From Nonomuraea pusilla (GTDB lineage: Bacteria > Actinomycetota > Actinomycetes > Streptosporangiales > Streptosporangiaceae): DNA of 64,000 nucleotides. Each line of letters opens with the position of its first letter. Position 1 is the first letter of the stretch. The translations under genes were made by a program, and so were the position numbers. Below, one piece after another: positions 50,877 through 58,217 of this stretch. Where the stretch lies: positions 496,001 through 560,000 of the forward strand of contig NZ_FOBF01000002.1 of assembly GCF_900109355.1 (NCBI RefSeq), given 5' to 3'. Below the pieces are notes generated by a model. The model searched no databases. It was given only the letters and a program-made list of their open reading frames with translations, and was not told the DNA's origin.

Positions 50877-51758
50877 GGCCCTGACCCGGTGGCAGGAGGG
50901 CCGCGATCCGGGTCCGGGGCGTGGCCGAGGTGGCGTTGCAGGCTGATCAGCAGCGAGGCGGCGCCGAGGACGGCTCACCGAGGGCGGTGATGCCGTGCCC
51001 GTGGCAGGCGGGGCTGTGGTTGCTGTGGAAGGGGTCCAGCCAAGGTGAGCCCAAAAGCCGCAATACGTGATCGTTAAGCGTCTTCCGGGCTGGTCAGCGG
51101 CCTGCTGAGGACTCGTCGGAGTCGCTGGGGCGGTGAGCGGCCCGGTGCGGCGATCATTAGATACCGCTTCGTTCCCTGATGTGCTTTCTGCCCTTTCGGC
51201 TCCGACTGGAGGTGATGTCGCGCTTGGGCATCCGGGGGCGAGGAACGCGGGGACAGCCATTGACGGTGAGCTGGATCGTGGTGCGGATGGTCACCACGAC
51301 CTGTGTGGAAACACTGAAGATCGTGTTATCGCGCCGGACTGTCCGCCAATGTCCGGGCCGAAAAGCTGACTCGACACTGTTGGTCGTGCACCGCCCTGAC
51401 CCGCTTGAACAGTCCGTACCGCCAACGACCGCGCCGCTGTTCCTCGGCCCCGAGGTCGCCGCGATGGCCGGCCACATCCGCGCCTGCGAGCTCTGCGGCG
51501 ACGACCCCGAGATCACCCAGGGCTGAAGGAGTTCTCACATCGTGAGACCCAGGGCCATCAGCGGGTTGTGGAAGTCGTCGAGTGCCCAAAAGGCCGAGGT
51601 TGGCCAGAAGGCCAGCCAGGCGTCCTTCCCAAGTCGGAGATCGTCGGTGTGGAATCAGGGTTTCCCTAGGGGACGACTCCGATGCCGCACCGACCTCTCG
51701 TACCGGATCTTGATACGGCGGAGGCCGAGAGCCGGACTCCGTGAATCGGAGGAGCAAC
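50877..51758. other. 882-bp gap without a supported gene
   Basis: Several plus-strand frames are open (e.g. ending ACELCGDDPEITQG at 51523; minus frame DAWLAFWPTSAFWALDDFHNPLMALGLT near 51540-51640) but none has a recognisable domain, start context or codon pattern. Probably degraded sequence between the recombinase remnant and the serine hydrolase promoter. Confidence 0.6.
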
Positions 51759-52868
51759 GTGAAGGGAAGACGCACCAGCGCGGCCGTCGTGGCGTGCTTG
51801 ACCGTGTCGCTGCTGGCAACGCCTGCCGTGACCGCCACCGCGGCGGCAGACGCGAGCCCGAGCGGTCGGCCGGGTTTGCAGGCGCTGCTGGACAAGATCG
51901 TCGCAGGCGGTGCGGTCGCCGCGATCGCCGAGGTTCGCGACGGGGACAAGACCTGGCGAGCCGCCAGCGGCAAGGCGAAGATGAACAATGCCCAGCCGGC
52001 CCCGGTGGACGGGCGCTTCCGGGCCGGGAGCGTGACGAAGTCGTTCACGGCGACCGTGGTGCTTCAACTGGTGGGAGAGGGAAAGCTGCACCTGTCCGAC
52101 AGTGTGGAGCAGTGGCTGCCGGAGCTCGTGGACGGGGGCGCCGACATCACGATCAGGCACCTCCTCCAGAACACCAGCGGCCTTCCCGAGTACTCGACGG
52201 GCATGATGGACGAGGCGGGCATCCCCAAGGAGCGCTACCGCACCTGGTCGGCACGCGAACTGGTGGAAAGAGCGGAAAAGCTGCCGCGCGACTTCCCACC
52301 CGGGTCCGCGTACAAGTACTCCAACACCAACTACATCGTGCTCGGCATGCTGATCGAGAGGGTCACCGGTAGGCCGTACGCGACAGAGATCAGGGAGCGG
52401 ATCCTGCGGCCGCTCGGCCTGCGGCACACCCGCCTGCCGGGAGCCTCGCCGGAGGTGTACGGCCCGCACGCCCACGCATATGTGCCGGTCACCAGGGGTG
52501 GCAAGGTCGTCCCCGTTGACGTCACACGGTTCAATCCCACGATGGCCGGTGCGGCGGGCGAGATCATCTCCACCACCGGGGACATCAACCGGTTCTACCG
52601 CGCCCTGTTCCAGGGCAAGCTGCTCCGCCCTGATCTGCTGAAGGAGATGAAGGATCCCGGCACCACCGGGGGGTATGGGCTGGGGCTGGAGCTGGCGCCT
52701 CTTCCCTGCGGCACTGCGTTCGGCCACGGCGGCGGCGCCCCGGGCTACCTCACGGTGGCGTTCAACTCAGCGGATGGTTCGCGACAGGTCGCATTGTCGA
52801 TCACCCCGTTCTCCGGCGACCCTCATCAGGCGGCCATGGCCCTGCTGACCTCTGCGCTGTGCCCTTAG
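51759..52868 (+). CDS. Secreted serine hydrolase, class C beta-lactamase family
   Basis: 369 residues from GTG 51759, chosen because GGAGGAG lies 4-10 bases ahead (the frame is open to GTG 51741). Signal peptide VKGRRTSAAVVACLTVSLLATPAVTATAAA. SVTK (S91-K94), YSN in YKYSNTNYIVLGMLIERVTG and HGG in FGHGGGAPGYL are the three S12 motifs, all canonical, unlike the paralogue at 12173. Probably a periplasmic-side D,D-carboxypeptidase or esterase. Monocistronic; a DHA2 exporter with its own leader follows. Confidence 0.88.
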   Translation: MKGRRTSAAVVACLTVSLLATPAVTATAAADASPSGRPGLQALLDKIVAGGAVAAIAEVRDGDKTWRAASGKAKMNNAQPAPVDGRFRAGSVTKSFTATVVLQLVGEGKLHLSDSVEQWLPELVDGGADITIRHLLQNTSGLPEYSTGMMDEAGIPKERYRTWSARELVERAEKLPRDFPPGSAYKYSNTNYIVLGMLIERVTGRPYATEIRERILRPLGLRHTRLPGASPEVYGPHAHAYVPVTRGGKVVPVDVTRFNPTMAGAAGEIISTTGDINRFYRALFQGKLLRPDLLKEMKDPGTTGGYGLGLELAPLPCGTAFGHGGGAPGYLTVAFNSADGSRQVALSITPFSGDPHQAAMALLTSALCP

Positions 52869-52932
52869 AGAGCTTTAAGAGGTTGCGCGGATAGGTGCTC
52901 CTGACGCGCCCCGGGGTGATGAGCGCCGCTGC

Positions 52933-52938
52933 TAGTCT
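52933..52938 (+). promoter_or_regulatory. -10 element of the leader ORF
   Basis: TAGTCT lies 7 bases before the ATG at 52946, so transcription starts at or next to that ATG. The same TAGTCT-to-start spacing occurs before the coiled-coil gene at 62377. Confidence 0.6.
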
Positions 52939-52945
52939 GATCGGC

Positions 52946-53002
52946 ATGTCAGGCGCATCGTGCTCGGCCGCTTGTGCGGCAGTGACCAGGACGTCCCGCT
53001 AG
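52946..53002 (+). CDS. Leaderless 18-residue leader peptide (putative)
   Basis: The 19-codon frame (with stop) encodes MSGASCSAACAAVTRTSR. It begins 7 bases after a TAGTCT -10, is probably leaderless, and its last codons and stop lie inside the hairpin 52989-53015. The following gene is a DHA2-type drug exporter. This is the arrangement of ribosome-dependent attenuators of resistance genes: a ribosome stalled on the leader by a drug would prevent the hairpin. No other evidence for translation exists, and the peptide has no known homologue that I recognise. Confidence 0.5.
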   Translation: MSGASCSAACAAVTRTSR

Positions 53003-53015
53003 CGGCGGGACGTCC
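52989..53015 (+). terminator. Attenuator-like hairpin
   Basis: Perfect 11-bp stem (GGACGTCCCGC and complement; 52989-52999 with 53005-53015) and 5-base loop, overlapping the leader-ORF stop codon. A shorter stem (CTGGACGTTCCAG-like, 53036-53050) could compete downstream. Confidence 0.55.
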
Positions 53016-53117
53016 GACTCTCAACACCACCCATCCTGGAACGTCCAGCCGCTTCGTGATCAGTCCGGAGCGGCCCTCTGTGCTGCTCGGAAACTCTTCA
53101 GAGCGACGGAGCACTCG

Positions 53118-54533
53118 ATGCTTTCAGGCATTGCTTCTTCCCGCGGGCGAAGCCCGTCTCCCACACGCGCATGGCTCGTACTGTGCGCGATGTCCATGCT
53201 GCAGTTCTTCATCGCGGTCGACGTGACCGTGGTCAACATCGCGCTGCCCACGATCGGCGCGGATCTCGGCGTCGACGGCCACTCGCTGACCTGGGTAGTG
53301 GTCGGCTACACCATCACCGGCGGCGGGCTGCTGATGCTCGGCGGTCGCCTCGGCGACCTGCTGGGCCGCCGCCGCACGCTACTGGTCGGCACGACCCTGT
53401 TCGGTGCGGCATCGCTGCTGGCAGGACTGGCCCCCTCGTTCGCGGTCCTGGTGGCGGCGCGCCTCTTCCAGGGAGCCGGCGAGGCCATCGCACTGCCGGC
53501 GGCGATGGCCACCGTCGTGCTGATGTTCCCCGAGGGGCCACGCCGGTCGCGGGCCCTGAGCGTGTGGGCCGCGGTCGCCAGCTGTGGGCTGGTGCTGGGA
53601 TTCGCCCTCTCCGGAGTCATCACCGCCCATCTGGGCTGGCGCTGGACCTTCCTGATCTCGGTGCCGTTCATCCTGCTCGCGATCGTGGCCGCGCTCGCGC
53701 TCGTCCCGGGCGGCCGTCCCGCTTCCCGTGAACGGGACCGGCTGGACCTGCCGGGCGCGCTCCTGCTGACGGCGTGTCCGCTGCTGTTCACCTACGCCGC
53801 GGTCGAAGCAGGCGAACCCGAGACGAGCCCGTGGGTGAGCCTGGCGGCGCTGGCCGGTGCGGTACTGGCCGCCGCCGGGTTCGTGCGGGTCGAGTCGCGG
53901 TCCTCGAACCCGCTGGTGCCGCTGGCCTTCTTCGCCGACCGTGCCCGGGTGCGGGCGAACCTGACAACGATGCTGCTCAGCGGGGCGTTGTCGACCTCAT
54001 TCCTGCTGTTCACGTTCTACCTGCAGGACCGTCTCGGGATCGGTCCGCTGGGAGCCGGGCTCACGATGCTGCCGTTGGCTGTTGCGCTGATCGCGGCCTC
54101 GGTTCTCGTGCCGCGGCAGCTGGGCCGTTGGGGAGCACGCGCGTGCGTGCTGGCAGGTCTCGGAGCCGCTGCGGGCGCGATGACGGTGATCGCGCTCGTG
54201 GCAGCCCTGGGGGCTGGGGCGGCGTGGCTGCTTCCGGCGATGCTGCTGATCGCCGCAGGGATGGGCTTCGGACTGGTGGGGCTGCAGTACATCGCGGTCA
54301 GCGGAACGACCGACGAGGACGCCGGGATCGCCTCCGGCGTCCAGCGAGCAGCCGACCAGCTCGGCGGGGCCGGCGGCGTAGCGGTCTACATGGGCATCGG
54401 GTTCGCCCCCGCCGTGCACGCCGGAGACCCGTTCCTGATCGCCGCGGTCCTCGCCATCGCCGGGCTGGCCGTCGGTGCCGTGGTCGTCAGCCGCTCCCCG
54501 GCCACCACGGAGATGCGGCCGCAGACCGAGTAG
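53118..54533 (+). CDS. MFS multidrug exporter, DHA2 family
   Basis: 471 residues, about 14 membrane helices. AMSMLQFFIAVDVTVVNIALPTIGADLGVDGHSLTWVVVGYTITGGGLLMLGGRLGDLLGRRRTLLVGTTLFGAASLLAGLAPSFAVLVAARLFQGAGEAIALPAAM shows DHA2 motifs D1 (D/N-VNVALP) and A (GRLGDLLGRRR) and C (gxxxGPxxGG-like GFALSGVITAHLGWRWTF). Drug/proton antiport is expected. Expression is probably set by the 170-nt leader with an 18-codon ORF and hairpin. Terminator follows 8 bp after the stop. Confidence 0.9.
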   Translation: MLSGIASSRGRSPSPTRAWLVLCAMSMLQFFIAVDVTVVNIALPTIGADLGVDGHSLTWVVVGYTITGGGLLMLGGRLGDLLGRRRTLLVGTTLFGAASLLAGLAPSFAVLVAARLFQGAGEAIALPAAMATVVLMFPEGPRRSRALSVWAAVASCGLVLGFALSGVITAHLGWRWTFLISVPFILLAIVAALALVPGGRPASRERDRLDLPGALLLTACPLLFTYAAVEAGEPETSPWVSLAALAGAVLAAAGFVRVESRSSNPLVPLAFFADRARVRANLTTMLLSGALSTSFLLFTFYLQDRLGIGPLGAGLTMLPLAVALIAASVLVPRQLGRWGARACVLAGLGAAAGAMTVIALVAALGAGAAWLLPAMLLIAAGMGFGLVGLQYIAVSGTTDEDAGIASGVQRAADQLGGAGGVAVYMGIGFAPAVHAGDPFLIAAVLAIAGLAVGAVVVSRSPATTEMRPQTE

Positions 54534-54540
54534 GAGACTG

Positions 54541-54579
54541 CGCCGCCACGCTCTGCCCTCCGGCAGCGGCGTGGCGGCG
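54541..54579 (+). terminator. Hairpin terminator of the DHA2 exporter
   Basis: Perfect 11-bp stem (CGCCGCCACGC and complement; 54541-54551 with 54569-54579), 17-base loop, 7 bp after the stop codon. Confidence 0.7.
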
Positions 54580-54622
54580 CGTCCCCGCCTCCTCGCTCCG
54601 CCATCGACCAGCAGAAGCTCAC

Positions 54623-54716
54623 GTGTCCGTACTTCCCACCTTCATCACCGATCCCTTGTGCGGGTACGGCCGGAGTACGCCAGAAACACACCGCGTGCTT
54701 GCGGCGTCCGGGTTCA
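54623..54716 (+). pseudogene. Possible DsbA-like 5' fragment
   Basis: From GTG 54623 the frame reads SVLPTFITDPLCGYG, like the start of DsbA-family thiol proteins (DPLCGWCYG), but the second Cys and all further homology are missing. It ends where the recombinase remnant begins. A weak call. Confidence 0.3.
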
Positions 54717-55250
54717 GCGCTTGCGCCGACGGGCTGCGGGGCCGTGTTCGGCGGTGATGCGGGCGGAGGCCTCCTCGCCTAGGCGCACGTAGCGGCCGAG
54801 GCTGGCCAGGTGCTGATGGCGGGACTTGGCCTGCAGTTCCGGCGCGGTACGGCCGGCGGCGGCCAGGTGCGTCAGCGCCGAGTGGCGAAGCTGGTGCAGC
54901 GTCCAGCCGTCGCCGTGCGGGTCGAGCGCGGCGGACGCGGTCTTGAACATGTACTCCGCGCGCGGGTAGGACAGCCGTCCGCGGCCGGTGGTGGGGCAGA
55001 TGTCGGCGGCCGCGGGCGCGCGGCGGCCGGAGGCGGGGGCGCGCCGGTCGGCCAGGAACACCGGCCAGGCGGTGCGGCCGGAGAGCAGGCGGGGCAGCAG
55101 GCGGGCGGTGGCGGTGGCCCAGTGCACGTACTCGATGGCGCCGCCCTTGGAGCGGACGCGGGCGCGGCGGAACTCCAGATCGAGGTCTTGGACGTCGAGG
55201 GACAAGATCTCCTCGGCCCGGGCCGCGGTCTCATACAGCAGGCGCCCCAT
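54714..55250 (-). pseudogene. Tyrosine recombinase remnant (copy 3), truncated into the RiPP locus
   Basis: From ATG 55250 (MGRLLYETAARAEEILSLDVQDLDL) about 178 residues of catalytic domain remain: Arg (ETAARAEEIL), SKGGAIEY, LHQLRHSALTHL (HxxR), KSRHQHLASLGRYV (His, Tyr). The N-terminal core-binding domain present in the homologue at 24995 (about 145 residues) is absent. The cut lies exactly where a precursor-peptide remnant starts on the other strand (55252). The minus-strand frame extends further (to 55430) only by reading antisense through that remnant. The catalytic residues survive, but without the N-terminal domain it is presumably inactive. Confidence 0.75.
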
Positions 55251-55251
55251 G

Positions 55252-55325
55252 TTCCCGTTCGCCGGGGTCGAGCAGTCCTTCAACATCCTTGTCGCAAGCC
55301 GTTTGCTGGTGAGGGCGACGAGTAG
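55252..55325 (+). pseudogene. RiPP precursor remnant (duplicate copy, one-base deletion)
   Basis: The sequence reads FPFAGVEQS-FNILVA, then one base is missing, then P-FAGEGDE-stop, and continues into the same 3' sequence as the intact precursor (stop, AGCAGC, GGTGAG, hairpin). Restoring one base in the seventh codon of the cassette (AG plus one base, Ser or Arg) gives the 8-residue core FNILVA(S/R)P, with C-terminal Pro and the FAGEGDE end of the intact peptide. The 5' part, including leader and first cassettes, was replaced by the recombinase remnant. A hairpin resembling 55755-55812 follows at about 55331-55388. Confidence 0.85.
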
Positions 55326-55520
55326 CAGCAGGTGAGCGGGTGAGTGCTCGACCGCTCTGCACTCTTTCTGCGGAGGCCGGGCGCTCACCTCGCCGTGAAG
55401 CGGCGGGGATCGGATGCTGCCGAGTCGCACAGGCGACAGTAGCTCTATGTAACCAATAAGTCACACCAAGTAAGAGCATGATGGTGGACGGCAAGCCAAT
55501 GCCCAACGGAAAGGAACGTC

Positions 55521-55742
55521 ATGACCCTGCCCATCCAATCCGCCCCCGTGCACCGCTCGATCACCGGAGTCCCCTCCACCGAGCAGGCCGGCGTCGAGCA
55601 GTCCGAGTGGGGGAGCTTCCGGTTCCCGTTCGCCGGCGTCGAGCAGTCCTTGGCCTGGGACGGCTCCCGTCCGTTCGCGGGTGTCGAGCAGTCCGTGGCG
55701 GGGAACTTCCGGGTCCCGTTCGCTGGTGAGGGCGACGAGTAG
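55521..55742 (+). CDS. Cyanobactin-like RiPP precursor peptide with three octapeptide cores
   Basis: 73 residues from ATG 55521 (AGGAA at 55510-55514). Residues 1-22 are a leader (MTLPIQSAPVHRSITGVPST...), AGVEQS at 23-28 is the first recognition motif, then core 1 EWGSFRFP (29-36), FAGVEQS, core 2 LAWDGSRP (44-51), FAGVEQS, core 3 VAGNFRVP (59-66), FAGEGDE. Every core is 8 residues and ends with Pro. In cyanobactins, GVEPS/GLEAS precedes the core (protease A cut), AYDG follows it (macrocyclase), and the core ends in Pro or a heterocycle. VEQS and FAG take these places here. No Cys and no heterocyclase recognition site are seen, so unheterocyclised head-to-tail octapeptides are predicted. Confidence 0.85.
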   Translation: MTLPIQSAPVHRSITGVPSTEQAGVEQSEWGSFRFPFAGVEQSLAWDGSRPFAGVEQSVAGNFRVPFAGEGDE

Positions 55743-55754
55743 CAGCCGGTGAGG

Positions 55755-55812
55755 CGGTGAGCGCCCGAACATCCCGCCCTGGCTCCTGTCAGGGGTTGCC
55801 GGGCGCTCACCG
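55755..55812 (+). promoter_or_regulatory. Hairpin between precursor and protease genes
   Basis: Perfect 13-bp arms CGGTGAGCGCCCG (55755-55767) and complement (55800-55812), 32-base loop, between the precursor stop and the protease start. Such intercistronic hairpins raise precursor over enzyme levels in RiPP operons. A similar, partly G-U paired hairpin follows the precursor remnant upstream. Confidence 0.65.
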
Positions 55813-55829
55813 CGCCGACCGGCCGGCCA

Positions 55830-57950
55830 ATGAGTGACTCACCACGCATCGGGAGCGACATGGGCGAGCTGCCCGCCATCCCCGGTATGGCCCAGCTGTG
55901 GCACCACACCGTGGGTGATGACCGGATCACGATCGCCGTCATCGACGGCCTGATCGACGCCAAGCATCCGGCCCTGGCCGGCGCGAAGCTGACCCCAATC
56001 CTCGACCTGTGGCCGGGCGGCGCGGCCTCCGGCCGCAAAGCCGCGCACGGCACGGCGGTGGCCGGTGTGCTGGCTGGCAGGCACGACGGCCCCGTCCCCG
56101 GGGTGGCGCCGGGCTGTCGGCTGGTCAGCGTGCCGGTGTTCGCCGAAGGGCTGCGTACCTCTCAGCTGGATCTCGCGCGGGCGATCGATCTGGCGTGCGA
56201 CGCCGGCGCGCACGTCGTCAACATCAGCGGCGGCCAGCTCGCCGACCCGAGCGAGGCCGAGGACGTCCTGGCCCGGGCGGTGCGCCGCTGCCGCGAGCAG
56301 GGCGTACTGATCGTGGCCGCGGCGGGCAACGACGGCTGCCTGTGCGATCACGTGCCCGCCGCCCTGGACGGCGTGCTGGCCGTGGGCGCCTGCGACGAGT
56401 CCGGCAGGCCGCTGCCGTCCAGCAACTTCGGGCCCGGCAGCCAACTTCAGGGCCTGCTCGCGCCCGGCAATGACATTCCGGTCGCCCTGCCCGGCGGCGG
56501 GGTCGGCCGGATGTCGGGCACCAGCCTGGCTGCGCCGATCGTCGCCGGGGTCGCGGCGCTGCTGGCCTGCCTGCACCTGCAGCGCGGCGGCAAGCCCGAC
56601 CCACTCGCGGTCGGCGAGCTGCTGCGCGCCACCGCCGACCCCTGCATCCCCACCACTGGGCCGGACGGCGCCGAACCAGCCGATCAAGGAACGGGCTCGG
56701 AGGCGTGCGCGCGGTACTTGAACGGAACACTCAACATCACGAAAGCGGTGACTGCTGTGACGACCTCTTCTGCGACCTCTTCAGCAACCCCCTCGGCCGA
56801 CACGGCGGCCCCATCGCCCGCGGGCGCGCCGGATGCTCTGACCCTGCTGGGCCAAAGCGCCGAGGCCGTCTTGACCCTGTCATGCCAGAGCGGCCCGCAA
56901 CCCGGCGCTGCCGGCGGGTGCGGCTGCAGCGCCGGTGAGGCGTCCCTGCCTGCCCCGGCTGCGGCTGCCTCCGCACCGACGGCACCGACGGCACCGACGT
57001 TCGCGACGCCTGCGCCCGCGCCGGTCGTGGCAGCCTCCCCGATCAGCACCGGCGTGGTCACCTCCGCCGAACAGGCCCCCAGCGGAGCGCGGCGGCTGGT
57101 GTACGCGCTCGGCTCGCTCGGCTACGACTTCGGCAGCGAGGCCCGCCGTGACACCTTCAAGCAGCTCATGCCGCACGTCGACGCCGGCGGGCACAGCGTG
57201 CCGGGCAACCCGTACGATCCGCGTCAGATGGTCGCCTACCTGCGCGAGAACCCCTCCGAGGCCAAGCCGCTGATCTGGACGCTGAACCTCGACCTGACCC
57301 CGATCTACGCCATCGAGCCGGTCGGCGGCTACAGCCCCGGTGTCTACGAGCGCCTGGTCGACTTCCTGGAACGCCAGCAGCTCGCCGAGGACAACACCGC
57401 CTTCGTCGATCGCGTCTCGGTGCCCGGCACGCTGCCCGGCCGCACCGTGCGGCTGTTCAACGGCCAGCACGTCCCGGTGATCGAGGTCAACCTGAACCGC
57501 GGCCTGTACGGCTGGTCGGTCGCCTCCCTCGCCCAGGCGGTGGTGGACTGCGGCGTTCCCGAGCACAACCAGCGTGGCCAGGCCGGCACCCCCGCCCCCA
57601 GCGGCGCCACCCTCAACGACGCGGTCGCCGACTTCCTCCAGCGCATCTACTACGACCTGCGCAACTTCGGCGCCACGTCACGGGACCGGGCGCTCAACTA
57701 CGCCGCCACCAACGCCGTCCAGGTGCGCGAGACCCTCGCGGAAGCGCTCGGCCGCGGCATGGCGCTGCAGAACATCGACACCGAGAAAAGCCCCTACGGC
57801 CGCCCCGACTCCGACTGCTGGGACGTCAAGCTGCGCTTCTTCGACCCCGAGAACGGCAAGCGGGCCAAGCGCGTCTACCGCTTCACCATCGACGTCAAGG
57901 ACGTGCTGCCGGTCACCCTCGGCCCGGTCCGCTCCTGGCCCGAAGCCTGA
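55830..57950 (+). CDS. PatA/PatG-like subtilisin protease (cyanobactin-type maturation protease)
   Basis: 706 residues. Residues about 15-290 are a subtilisin (S8) domain with Asp39 (IAVIDG), His73 (AHGTAVAGVLAG), oxyanion Asn167 (AAGNDG) and Ser232 (MSGTSLAAPIVAGVAALLA), all canonical. A Ser/Thr/Ala-rich linker with CQSG...GGCGCSAGE (about 350-385) follows. From about 420, LVYALGSLGYDFGSEARRDTFKQLM, NPYDPRQMVAYLRENPSEAKPLIWTLNLDLTPIYAIEPVG, RVSVPGTLPGRTVRLFNGQHVPVIEVNLNRGLYGWSV and ALNYAATNAVQV match the C-terminal domain of PatA/PatG-family cyanobactin proteases as I remember it. It probably cuts at VEQS and/or cyclises at FAG. No signal peptide, so cytoplasmic. Confidence 0.83.
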   Translation: MSDSPRIGSDMGELPAIPGMAQLWHHTVGDDRITIAVIDGLIDAKHPALAGAKLTPILDLWPGGAASGRKAAHGTAVAGVLAGRHDGPVPGVAPGCRLVSVPVFAEGLRTSQLDLARAIDLACDAGAHVVNISGGQLADPSEAEDVLARAVRRCREQGVLIVAAAGNDGCLCDHVPAALDGVLAVGACDESGRPLPSSNFGPGSQLQGLLAPGNDIPVALPGGGVGRMSGTSLAAPIVAGVAALLACLHLQRGGKPDPLAVGELLRATADPCIPTTGPDGAEPADQGTGSEACARYLNGTLNITKAVTAVTTSSATSSATPSADTAAPSPAGAPDALTLLGQSAEAVLTLSCQSGPQPGAAGGCGCSAGEASLPAPAAAASAPTAPTAPTFATPAPAPVVAASPISTGVVTSAEQAPSGARRLVYALGSLGYDFGSEARRDTFKQLMPHVDAGGHSVPGNPYDPRQMVAYLRENPSEAKPLIWTLNLDLTPIYAIEPVGGYSPGVYERLVDFLERQQLAEDNTAFVDRVSVPGTLPGRTVRLFNGQHVPVIEVNLNRGLYGWSVASLAQAVVDCGVPEHNQRGQAGTPAPSGATLNDAVADFLQRIYYDLRNFGATSRDRALNYAATNAVQVRETLAEALGRGMALQNIDTEKSPYGRPDSDCWDVKLRFFDPENGKRAKRVYRFTIDVKDVLPVTLGPVRSWPEA

Positions 57951-57979
57951 CCCGCCCTCGCCCGGAAGGACAGGAGCTC

Positions 57980-58183
57980 ATGTCGTCGTCGTTCCCGCCG
58001 CAGGCGCCGCCGGTGCGCCGCGAGCAGCTCATCGACCCCTACACCACCATCGACCTGCAACAGTCCACACCCGCCCAGCAGCGGCGGGTTCAGGCGTGGC
58101 TGCTGTTCAACGCCAACACCGGCGCCCCGGCCGCCTTCCGCATGCCCAGCTACCACGAAGCGATGCTGTCGGCGACCTGGTAA
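57980..58183 (+). CDS. Small conserved-looking protein of unknown family in the RiPP cluster
   Basis: 67 residues from ATG 57980 (GGAAGGACAGG ahead): RREQLIDPYTTIDLQQSTPAQQRRVQAWLLFNANTGAPAAFRMPSYHEAMLSATW. Mostly helical, without Cys, TM or signal. It sits 29 bp after the protease and 34 bp before the second protein. Small proteins in comparable positions occur in cyanobactin clusters (PatB/PatC), but I see no clear sequence match. It has no VEQS or FAG motif, so it is not a second precursor. Possibly an accessory or immunity-like protein. Confidence 0.7.
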   Translation: MSSSFPPQAPPVRREQLIDPYTTIDLQQSTPAQQRRVQAWLLFNANTGAPAAFRMPSYHEAMLSATW

Positions 58184-58217
58184 CCCCTGCCACCCGCATG
58201 TAAGGAGCGCCCGCCCG

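Noticed and set aside
54988..55335. Plus-strand 115-codon frame that contains FPFAGVEQS
   Set aside because: Most of it is antisense to the recombinase remnant; only the last part (from 55252) is the precursor remnant, so the fused frame is accidental.
55478..55729. Overlapping plus-strand frame in the precursor gene
   Set aside because: It reads the repeats out of frame with no regular cassettes; the AGGAA site fits the ATG at 55521.
55521..55742. CRISPR-like or tandem DNA repeat reading of the precursor repeats
   Set aside because: Period is 45 bp, but the repeats are coding with synonymous differences and variable in-frame segments, without palindromic repeats or cas genes.
55445..56053. 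202-codon minus-strand frame containing repeated CSTPANG
   Set aside because: It is the antisense reading of the precursor repeats and the protease start; the plus-strand peptide with leader, cores and ribosome site explains the repeats.
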